Part shown: piece by piece, positions 1-6,446 of the stretch
How the letters are laid out: every line of letters starts with the position of its first letter
How positions within the stretch are numbered: position 1 is the first letter of the stretch
From: Candidatus Thorarchaeota archaeon
Lineage (GTDB): Archaea > Asgardarchaeota > Thorarchaeia > Thorarchaeales > Thorarchaeaceae
DNA: 7,938 nt
NCBI GenBank assembly: GCA_030638785.1
Contig: DAOWDY010000042.1
Span: 1-7,938 of the forward strand
Direction of reading: 5' to 3'
Made by a program: the position numbers and the translations under genes
Notes under the pieces: model-generated
What the model was told of the DNA's origin: nothing
Databases searched by the model: none
What the model saw: the letters and a program-made list of their open reading frames with translations, nothing else

Positions 1-947
1 GTCGCGGGACCTTGACCTATGACCTTGTTCATCCGTTCGAGGACCGAAACAATGTGAGGCTTCTTGTCTTCAGGAACAGTAACGAGATTAGCCTCAGGCA
101 ATTCTTCAAGGACATGTAAGATCTTTTCAAGAGTATGCTTTTTCATTTGGCGACAGATTGCTCCTTCCCATAAGGGTAGAATCGTTTTGTCAGGATGTGC
201 AGCCTGTAATTGGTGAACAAGACCCATCTCCGTAGCAATAAGAAATGTAGCTCCGGCCTGAGCCTTCGCAACAGTTCGCACCATCATTCCGGTTGATCCA
301 ACCATATCTGCAGCCTCTTGGACATCCTTTGGACATTCGGGATGGGCGATTGCTATTGAATCAGGATATTGTTCCTTCATCAAGCTCAGCTGTGCCAGGT
401 CAAACTGATTGTGGACATAACAGGAGCCTCGTGGTTCAATGTCAATTATCTCAACATCAGTGTGCATTCGTACATGTTCAGCCAGATTAGCATCTGGGCC
501 GAAGAGCACGGATTCTACTCCAAGTGATTCGACAACTTCTACGGCACTTCCAGATGTACAGATAACATCAGTTTCTGATTTTGTTTCTGCAGTGGTATTA
601 ACATAGACTATAACTGGAACTCCAGGGTACTCTGCTTTCTTGGCTCGAATCTTTTCTCCATCCACATAAGCAGCTAGCGGGCACAGAGCACCAGGATCAG
701 GTATGTATACTGGAACTCCATTCGATAGGACAGCAGTCATCTCAGCCATGAAACGTACTCCAGAGAAGATGATTATATCGTAACCTGATACTTCTGAGCT
801 TTGTCTTGCAAGTTGTAGAGAGTCCCCTGTAAAATCTGCAATTTGTTGGATGTCAAGTGTTTGATAATTATGGGCAAGTATCAGTGCGTTACGCTCTTTC
901 TTAAGTTCTAGAATCCGAGTCTGTAGTTCGCTGCAGTCTTCAGACAT
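1..947 (-). CDS. nadA: Quinolinate synthase NadA (3' end cut by window edge)
   Basis: NadA condenses iminoaspartate with dihydroxyacetone phosphate to quinolinate, the pyridine precursor of NAD, in the cytoplasm using a [4Fe-4S] cluster. I translated 315 codons from the ATG at 947-945; the frame is still open at base 1. Family NadA proteins are about 300-350 aa, so probably only a few residues are missing. Visible features are AHNYQ (H26, Y28), GDSLQLAR (42-48), FSGVRFMAEM, VYVNTTAE (Y115, N117), HPEC (H202, E204), GSTGMMV and the ATEMGL stretch. The three expected cluster cysteines are C89 (PGALCPL), C176 (GSCYVH) and C265 (EGAICRQMKK). The start is supported by AGGTG at 958-954, 6 nt upstream. 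The gene diverges from a NAD kinase gene. Family assignment is very secure; the extreme C-terminus is not visible. Confidence 0.97.
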   Translation of the reverse strand, partial: MSEDCSELQTRILELKKERNALILAHNYQTLDIQQIADFTGDSLQLARQSSEVSGYDIIIFSGVRFMAEMTAVLSNGVPVYIPDPGALCPLAAYVDGEKIRAKKAEYPGVPVIVYVNTTAETKSETDVICTSGSAVEVVESLGVESVLFGPDANLAEHVRMHTDVEIIDIEPRGSCYVHNQFDLAQLSLMKEQYPDSIAIAHPECPKDVQEAADMVGSTGMMVRTVAKAQAGATFLIATEMGLVHQLQAAHPDKTILPLWEGAICRQMKKHTLEKILHVLEELPEANLVTVPEDKKPHIVSVLERMNKVIGQGPA

Positions 948-1000
948 GATGGGCACCTACTTGTAGCTATCGTTAATCTCCTTTTAATGAAATTCGAATC
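948..1000 (-). promoter_or_regulatory. Putative nadA promoter and ribosome-binding site
   Basis: Read on the minus strand, a TATA-like ATTAAAA (988-982) is preceded by an AT-rich BRE-like stretch containing the 8-bp palindrome ATTCGAAT (999-992). The ATG follows 34 nt after the TATA-like box, which would give a short leader if transcription starts about 25 nt downstream of the box. AGGTG (958-954) sits 6 nt before the ATG and can pair with the CACCT of an archaeal 16S 3' end. The same ATTAAAA, spacing and AGGTG recur at the minus-strand gene starting at 6322, which strengthens the reading. No start site was measured. Confidence 0.5.
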
Positions 1001-1029
1001 GGCAAAGTATGTCATTATAGATGTGTAAG

Positions 1030-1042
1030 GGCAACAATTGCC
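1030..1042. promoter_or_regulatory. Short inverted repeat in the nadA/nadK divergent region
   Basis: GGCAA-CAA-TTGCC is a perfect 5-bp inverted repeat with a 3-base spacer, near the middle of the 138-bp divergent region (948-1085). It could be a small operator controlling one or both NAD genes, possibly for a winged-helix protein such as the NAD kinase fusion next to it. Arms this short also occur by chance, so this is only a candidate. No other strong element is seen in 1043-1085 apart from a weak TTAAGAT-like stretch and the AGGT ribosome-binding site at 1074-1077. Confidence 0.2.
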
Positions 1043-1085
1043 AATAATCCAAACACATTCTGATTAAGATTTCAGGTTCATTTAA

Positions 1086-2207
1086 GTGGTCACTCAACTT
1101 GTTGTGATACTCACGAGAAAGTTCGGAGGATTCGATACGAAAATTGGAATCATCTCTGGAACCTCATCAACAATGACTGAGGATGCAGATGCGATTGAAG
1201 GATTACTGGGAAATAGTAATTTTGAAGTAGTCTTCAAAGATAGTCTAAATTCTACTTCCAAGATCAAAGGTCATGACGTCAAACGACTTGACCTTGAAAC
1301 CCTAGTAGTAGTTGGTTCTGATAGAACATTGTTGAACACACTCCTATCAATCGGCGAAGCTTCAATTCCAATTCTACCCGTTGCTTCAAGAGGACATCCA
1401 GGGTTCCTATTTGATGTAACAGCAACAGGGTTTGAACAGATTGTAGATGACCTTGATGCGCGTAAGTGGACCGAGGAAAGGAGGGTTCGACTTGTTGCTA
1501 CGATTTCTGAAAAGAAGACAACACCCATATTAAATGAAGTAGCCATCTTCTCAAGACGGAGCGCGACGTTCCTAACATATTCTCTTCACATCGGTAGTGA
1601 ACAGTTCTGGGAAGATGGGGGTGATGGTATCATCATTTCCACACCAACAGGAAGTACTGCGTATGCTATGAGTGGTGGAGGGCCCATTGTTTTTCACCCA
1701 GCAAGTGTCTACAGTGTAATTCCAGTAAACAGCTCTAATCCATCTCATAGGCCGATAGTAGTTCCAGACGATATGCGGGTCGAAATACGAGACATTGCAA
1801 GTTCGGTGACAGTTGAAGCAGTTCTAGATGGTCAAACGCGTATTCCTATCAAGGATGGTTGTATAACCATTGAGCGTTCTCCCTATGATGCAGTCTTAGT
1901 AAAATTCTCAGAAGAGCGAGTTGCATCCCTTCGAGGAAAACTCTTGAGAAAGGCAGGGGTGCTGGGAGAGAAGGCACATGAGCTTCCTCCTAGCGCAAAA
2001 TTGGTTCTCAAGGTGTTGGAGTACCATGTGACCCTATCTCAAAAGAAGATTATCGATGAAACTAATCTTCCATCTAGAACTGTTCGCTATGCCCTAAGCC
2101 TCTTGGTTGCTGAAGGTTTAGTGAAGAAACAAATATCCCTTCGTGACAGCAGACAAGCCATATACTCACTAGTTCAACCAACCAGTGATGTATCAGAAAG
2201 AAGATAG
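1086..2207 (+). CDS. nadK: NAD kinase with C-terminal winged-helix domain
   Basis: This enzyme phosphorylates NAD to NADP in the cytoplasm. Residues about 18-290 form the NAD kinase fold: the first strand KIGIISG (19-25), the nucleotide loop VVVGSDRT (74-81), GHPGFLFD (103-110), LNEVAI (149-154, the family NE pair N150/E151), DGIIISTPTGSTAYAMSGGGPIV (from D180, only the STPTGSTAY core is invariant) and RPIVVP (222-227). The usual GGDGT motif reads GSDRT here; the catalytic Asp (D79) is kept, but two glycines are changed to Ser and Arg. Residues about 302-363 form an additional winged helix with a recognition-helix pattern (SRTVRYALSLLVAEGLV) and a wing ending in Asp-Ser-Arg, like MarR-type regulators. 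The GTG start follows an in-frame TAA directly and has AGGT 8 nt upstream. GTG 1104 is an alternative; ATG 1173 would remove the first strand. The downstream nuclease gene begins 10 nt after its stop. NadK identity is firm; activity despite the altered loop and DNA binding are inference. Confidence 0.92.
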   Translation: MVTQLVVILTRKFGGFDTKIGIISGTSSTMTEDADAIEGLLGNSNFEVVFKDSLNSTSKIKGHDVKRLDLETLVVVGSDRTLLNTLLSIGEASIPILPVASRGHPGFLFDVTATGFEQIVDDLDARKWTEERRVRLVATISEKKTTPILNEVAIFSRRSATFLTYSLHIGSEQFWEDGGDGIIISTPTGSTAYAMSGGGPIVFHPASVYSVIPVNSSNPSHRPIVVPDDMRVEIRDIASSVTVEAVLDGQTRIPIKDGCITIERSPYDAVLVKFSEERVASLRGKLLRKAGVLGEKAHELPPSAKLVLKVLEYHVTLSQKKIIDETNLPSRTVRYALSLLVAEGLVKKQISLRDSRQAIYSLVQPTSDVSERR

Positions 2208-2217
2208 TGTGATTACG

Positions 2218-4359
2218 ATGAGTATTCCTGACGACAAAATCCCGAAAACCAAAAACAAGCACATTGGAGGAATCATTCTCAATGCCGTCAAATTTGCTAA
2301 CGAGAAACTATCTGGGAAAACACCAGGAATAGAAGAAGGGCCGTTTGGCAAGAATCTGGAGTTTCTAGCTTATGAATTAGCAAAGAAATCGGAATTAGAT
2401 CTATCATCTTTTACCTATGCAAAAAAGGTTGACGACAAACTGATCGAGATTTTCCGAGATGTTGCTGATGATCCTTCAGTTGATGAACTCAAGGAATGCC
2501 TCACAATGGGTCTGTATGGTTTTATTGCTGGAAACTACAGTGATGAGGATTTCCGATATTTGTACAGATATACTTTCAAAGACATTAGAAATCATGCAGT
2601 CTATGCAGATTGGTTATTGAAGGGTCTTGCATTCATCGCATGCTTCGAACATGAGAAACCTGACGAGGTCTTAAGTGGAATTAGAAGTTGGATCAGATTT
2701 CTTGGAGTTCCACTATCTCAACCTTCTGACTTTCAGGACCCATGTGCAGAGTTTGGAATTGACATCGATCCGATTCTATCATCCGAAGGTCTAAGACTAC
2801 TTACCACCTTAACATCACACCCGGACTACCTCGAAGAGGCAGTTCAAGGTCGTTCCTATGAGGAGGTGTATCAGGGAATTAAGGATTGGGCTGCGGATGT
2901 TCTCCAATCACGATTGTTTGAATCGTTTAGCAAGAGAGCACATTCTGAAGCTCAGGGTACGGTAGTGCCTGACATGGAAGTTTCTAAGGCCATAGAAGCA
3001 GTCAGAAAATCATTCAAAGAATCTGGATTCCAATTGTCAAAAGAAGTTCAATTACCTGTGAAGCTTCAGAATCTACCTTCTCCGCCACCTCCTGAGGCAA
3101 TTAATCCAGTTGTCTTCGAGATGATTCCTCAAAAGCTTCGAGTACAACTCATGACGTCAGTCGCGTACTCTACAAAAACGAAAAAAGTTGAGATTGTATT
3201 CTTGGGCGGCCCGAGAATTGGCAGAAGTGGTATTCTAATTAAAACGGATACTGGGGGTTTGCTACTGGACTATGGACTTTCAGTTGCCAATCAGACAATC
3301 CCTGAGTGGGTTCCCGAGCTGGAAACAATCGACACGATACTTGTTTCACACAGTCATCTTGACCACGTGGGAGGATTACCCATACTCTATGACAAATTCG
3401 AAGGAAAATGGTGCTCCACTGCAGTAGCAGGCGGAATCACAATGATATTGCTTGAGGACGCATTGAAAGTTGGGACACCAGCAGCACCCCGTAAGCATGA
3501 CAAATGGGACCGGATATCGCTATTCAATCAGACCAATATTGAAAAGGTAGCAAAGAATCACGTCAACCTTGAGATTGGAAAAACAAATGAAGTTGCACCA
3601 GGGATTCTAGTTACTCCGATAGATGCATGTCACATCCCAGGGAGTGCAGCATACCTTGTGGACGTGGAGGGGGTAAAGATCCTCTACACTGGAGATTTCA
3701 ATATTGACCAGTCAGTCCTCTTCCCTGGTGCCAAACTTCCAACTGATCCTAAAGTTGTGATATTTGATGGCACTTACTGGGGACGTGAAGATTTCAATCG
3801 TAGCCATGTGACTGAACAGATATCCAACATAATTCAGAAGAAGGGACCTGTGATTATTCCTAGTTTTGCAGTAGGGCGATCACAGGAGATACTCAAGATA
3901 CTTGATACCGTTGGAATCACAAAACATCGTAATGTTATTGTGGCAGGAATGGCTGAAAAAGTAACCAAGGTAGTTGGAATCACTGGTGAATGGCAAGGTC
4001 TCAAGAAGAACAAGACGGAGCTTGAAAAGGATGACATCTTGGTCGCTGGTGGTGGCATGATGGGTGGTGGTCTTGCTAGATATCATTTTGAACAACATAG
4101 AAACAATCCCGATGCTGCAATAATCCCATGTGGATACCTTGCTCCAAGAACAACTGGTTGGAATCTTATGAATGGTTATGAACCTCATGAGTGTCACGTC
4201 GAATTAGCCAGGTTGAGTGCCCACTCATCAGCATCTAATCTCCAGGAGTACATCAGCTCTTGTAAAGGGAAGAAAGTGATGGTACATACACCTACAGCAA
4301 AGTCGCCAAAGGGAATAATTATTCCAGAACTTAATGAGCGGATGATTTTCTCAACATAA
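2218..4359 (+). CDS. Beta-CASP metallo-beta-lactamase-fold nuclease-like protein with long helical N-terminal extension
   Basis: This is a probable zinc-dependent RNase or nuclease of the CPSF73/RNase J superfamily. Numbered from ATG 2218 (713 aa), the metallo-beta-lactamase fold begins near residue 324 (VEIVFLGG). The HxHxDH motif is HSHLDH (H378, H380, D382, H383), followed by H472 (DACHIPGSA) and D493 (TGDFN). The beta-CASP part shows motif A D517 (FDGTYWG), the SFAVGRSQE helix, the GYLAPRTTG strand, motif B H669 (SAHSSASN) and motif C H690 (VMVHTPT). All expected ligands are therefore present. Residues 1-320 are mostly helical, contain a proline-rich linker (287-292), and match no domain I know; no KH domain of the aCPSF1 kind is apparent. 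The gene probably shares a transcript with nadK. GTG 2185 and ATG 2188 are in-frame alternatives that would overlap nadK by about 20 nt; I prefer 2218, which has GTGAT 4 nt upstream. Superfamily is certain; substrate (RNA or DNA) is unknown. Confidence 0.9.
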   Translation: MSIPDDKIPKTKNKHIGGIILNAVKFANEKLSGKTPGIEEGPFGKNLEFLAYELAKKSELDLSSFTYAKKVDDKLIEIFRDVADDPSVDELKECLTMGLYGFIAGNYSDEDFRYLYRYTFKDIRNHAVYADWLLKGLAFIACFEHEKPDEVLSGIRSWIRFLGVPLSQPSDFQDPCAEFGIDIDPILSSEGLRLLTTLTSHPDYLEEAVQGRSYEEVYQGIKDWAADVLQSRLFESFSKRAHSEAQGTVVPDMEVSKAIEAVRKSFKESGFQLSKEVQLPVKLQNLPSPPPPEAINPVVFEMIPQKLRVQLMTSVAYSTKTKKVEIVFLGGPRIGRSGILIKTDTGGLLLDYGLSVANQTIPEWVPELETIDTILVSHSHLDHVGGLPILYDKFEGKWCSTAVAGGITMILLEDALKVGTPAAPRKHDKWDRISLFNQTNIEKVAKNHVNLEIGKTNEVAPGILVTPIDACHIPGSAAYLVDVEGVKILYTGDFNIDQSVLFPGAKLPTDPKVVIFDGTYWGREDFNRSHVTEQISNIIQKKGPVIIPSFAVGRSQEILKILDTVGITKHRNVIVAGMAEKVTKVVGITGEWQGLKKNKTELEKDDILVAGGGMMGGGLARYHFEQHRNNPDAAIIPCGYLAPRTTGWNLMNGYEPHECHVELARLSAHSSASNLQEYISSCKGKKVMVHTPTAKSPKGIIIPELNERMIFST

Positions 4360-4360
4360 A

Positions 4361-6322
4361 TCAGGCCACTACTTCTAGTACTCCATCAAGAACAAGTTTC
4401 GTAGCAACAAACTTCATCGCGGGTAAACTGACTCCGACTTTCTTTACAACAACCTCAAGTGGAGTCGTTCCGTCGCAGAAGTCAACAAATTTCACCACTG
4501 CGTCGCCATAGGCCTTCTGAGTATCCTCATCAACCTCCCCGATCTTACGCAAGTGACTAGTAGGACCAATCTCAACTTGATAATCAATCCATCCGTATCT
4601 CTGCATTATCTGAAGACTACCAATGACCTCCTCTCGAGGTAGGTCAATTGCGCGGACTAAGCTACCTACTGTGGAGGTGCCATCGATTGCAGTCTTGACG
4701 GCAACAATTGCAGATCCCACATCTCGGTTAGCAAAAGGTAATCCCTTTCCTGCTTCTCTTGCTCGGATGATGTAATCAAGACTGATTGGACGAAGTGGTA
4801 ACTCGGAGAGTACATTGTATACTGAGGTCTCGAAGATAGTTTTGTCTCCATCCCAAGCTTCCCATATGTTAGAGTATTTCTCCTCAACTTCAAAGAGAAG
4901 GGTATTCATTATCTTGCGGAAACTCTCTTCATCAGTATCATTAGTCACAATGAGTGCAACCACAAAATGTTTGGATTTCTCAACCATTACAAGATTGCCT
5001 TCATGCTCTATGGTTTCGAGAGCATCAACTGTATCGCGAGTTCCATCAGATGACGAATCAATTCCTCCAAAGGAGTCAAGGGCAGATATCAGAGATGCGA
5101 CAGCAGTAGTATCTGTGACTTCATCGGTATAATCGAGGTGGTAGGCGACCTCATACATCCCTTCCTGCTGCAATATCATGAGCAGAGCAATGACTTTGGT
5201 CGGTTGAACAACCTGTGAGGTGGTAGGTGGAGGTTCCCCTGTAGGTGTGCTCGTTGTTTGCTTAGTTCCTGACTTATCAGCAAGTGCTTTAGTAAGTTCA
5301 GCCTGTTCATCAAAATCAGACACAGAATCAGGTACTTCACCTTCTTTATAGGGTACATCCACATAGCCAGTATCCGGTCCGGTTTTTTCGCCCTCTTTTA
5401 ATTCAGGTCGATCAATGTCCTCAGTCCTTTTACGTACGGTTATCATCTCACTAATAGGACGGTCTGGGAGTGTCACTCCAACCGTCTTGGCTGCAAACTC
5501 TAGCATCAAACGGATGAATTCCTCACGCCTTGCCTTGTCTGTCCCAACCATTGGAAAGGTCGGGGCACCAAGGAGGCGTTTGATCTTATCGGACTTCATT
5601 GACTCAGGCAGGTCCTGCTTGTTAGCAATGATAAAGAGAGGAACTGCTGGAGCCTCTTTCCGGATGTTTCGGAGGAGGGTCTTTGTCTGCATGACGTTTC
5701 TAAACGAGCTGTCCGTAATGAGGAAGATGACGTCGGTGCCCTGGAAATAGAAACTCCAGAGGTCCTGAAAGACAGCCTGTCCTGCGAAGTCCCAGATAGT
5801 TACGAAAAAAGTACCAAACTGAATGGTTTCTGATGAATCAACAGCAACATTGATGGTAGGAACGTATCCACCAGGAGCTGGGTCCTTGCCGAACAGAAGG
5901 CGCAAAAGTGTGCTCTTTCCAACACCACCAGAACCTACGAATGAGATCTTGAATCGTGTAAAGATAAGCTCCCCAAGGATGTCTTCCAGATTATCTTTGA
6001 TGTAACCGATTGAATTGCCTCTGAGGGCAGTGGTGATTCTTGCTGCTCCCTCGCGAACCTTGTGCTGAATAGTCCTATCCTCATCTCGCCCATCAGTGAT
6101 GAATAGGAGAATCATGTTCTCTCCAACTTTGGAGTGAAACGCCTTGTGATCAGTTCCAACGAAGACAGGTGTGTCTTTTGCGAGACCCTCTGTAACAAAG
6201 AGGTCTGCGTATCCCTTCAAGAAATCTTGAATGTCAGCTTTCTCAAAATCAACCTTCCAGAAACGGGCTCTCACCACAATGTCACCATCAGACTTGTTAA
6301 TGAGTAAGACATTGTGGATCAT
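4361..6322 (-). CDS. Longin - Arf-like GTPase - longin-like - tandem winged-helix protein
   Basis: This is a 653-aa multidomain small GTPase. Residues 1-118 look like a longin domain (start MIHNVLLINKSDGDIVVRA), similar in pattern to clathrin-adaptor small chains. Residues 122-280 are an intact G domain: P-loop GSGGVGKST (130-138), switch I T156 (PTIN), WDFAGQ (177-182, Gln kept) and NKQD (234-237). LWSFYFQGTD and NKQDLPESMK closely resemble Arf proteins (LWRHYFQNT, NKQDLPNAM); the SAK-like G5 loop is not clear. Residues 285-373 are a charged, then Thr/Pro-rich, probably disordered linker. Residues 375-495 look like a second longin-like domain ending in a WDGD turn. Residues 535-653 hold two winged-helix-like units, each starting with a DG turn (547, 617). 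No membrane segment is seen. The role is probably a GTP-controlled switch at a membrane or in a complex. The upstream neighbour is a degenerate paralogue. The ATG has AGGTG 7 nt upstream. The GTPase call is firm; the flanking domains are assigned by pattern only. Confidence 0.88.
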   Translation of the reverse strand: MIHNVLLINKSDGDIVVRARFWKVDFEKADIQDFLKGYADLFVTEGLAKDTPVFVGTDHKAFHSKVGENMILLFITDGRDEDRTIQHKVREGAARITTALRGNSIGYIKDNLEDILGELIFTRFKISFVGSGGVGKSTLLRLLFGKDPAPGGYVPTINVAVDSSETIQFGTFFVTIWDFAGQAVFQDLWSFYFQGTDVIFLITDSSFRNVMQTKTLLRNIRKEAPAVPLFIIANKQDLPESMKSDKIKRLLGAPTFPMVGTDKARREEFIRLMLEFAAKTVGVTLPDRPISEMITVRKRTEDIDRPELKEGEKTGPDTGYVDVPYKEGEVPDSVSDFDEQAELTKALADKSGTKQTTSTPTGEPPPTTSQVVQPTKVIALLMILQQEGMYEVAYHLDYTDEVTDTTAVASLISALDSFGGIDSSSDGTRDTVDALETIEHEGNLVMVEKSKHFVVALIVTNDTDEESFRKIMNTLLFEVEEKYSNIWEAWDGDKTIFETSVYNVLSELPLRPISLDYIIRAREAGKGLPFANRDVGSAIVAVKTAIDGTSTVGSLVRAIDLPREEVIGSLQIMQRYGWIDYQVEIGPTSHLRKIGEVDEDTQKAYGDAVVKFVDFCDGTTPLEVVVKKVGVSLPAMKFVATKLVLDGVLEVVA

Positions 6323-6362
6323 AATCTAGCACCTATTCCTTTGGTTCTCCTCAATTTTTAAT
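6323..6362 (-). promoter_or_regulatory. Putative promoter and ribosome-binding site of the Arf-like GTPase gene
   Basis: On the minus strand, ATTAAAA (6362-6356) lies 33 nt before the ATG and AGGTG (6334-6330) lies 7 nt before it. This is nearly the same layout as upstream of nadA. A second TATA-like stretch, AATTATATT, lies further upstream (about 6386-6378). The element suggests that the GTPase gene can be transcribed on its own even though its paralogue lies 124 bp upstream on the same strand. The rest of this gap (6378-6446) shows no other feature and no clear T-rich terminator for the upstream gene. Confidence 0.5.
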
Positions 6363-6365
6363 TTC

Positions 6366-6377
6366 ATTCATATGAAT
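6366..6377. promoter_or_regulatory. 12-bp perfect palindrome abutting the TATA-like box
   Basis: ATTCATATGAAT is a perfect 12-bp palindrome lying only a few bases upstream of the ATTAAAA box of the GTPase gene, where BRE and TFB would contact DNA. A dimeric regulator bound there would probably affect initiation. It is AT-rich and unspaced, so chance is possible. The nadA promoter has the related but shorter ATTCGAAT in the same relative place. Confidence 0.3.
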
Positions 6378-6446
6378 ATAATTGGGTTCTAGTGAAGACA
6401 CTCCAGTATTGTACGCATTTAAACTATGAAGCTTTGCGTGATGTAT

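Noticed and set aside
293..490. Plus-strand open frame of 65 codons opposite nadA
   Set aside because: It is antisense to conserved NadA residues including C176 and the HPEC motif.
1173..1175. ATG as the start of nadK
   Set aside because: It would remove the first strand KIGIISG of the kinase fold; GTG 1086 has AGGT 8 nt upstream and keeps it.
1271..1546. Open frame of 91 codons on the minus strand inside nadK
   Set aside because: It lies wholly within the NAD kinase gene, whose conserved motifs fix the coding strand; no domain or ribosome-binding site supports it.
4047..4070. G-rich stretch with repeated GG runs that could suggest a two-tetrad quadruplex
   Set aside because: It encodes the Gly/Met-rich AGGGMMGGGL segment of the nuclease, and the runs are simply glycine GGT/GGC and ATG codons.
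3834..4197. Two overlapping minus-strand open frames (74 and 105 codons) inside the nuclease gene
   Set aside because: Both are antisense shadows of the beta-CASP coding sequence with low-complexity Ser/Thr/Ile-rich products.
6390..6446. Possible terminator after the pseudo-GTPase gene
   Set aside because: On the minus strand there is no run of five or more T and no convincing stem; only a short TTTAAA is present.
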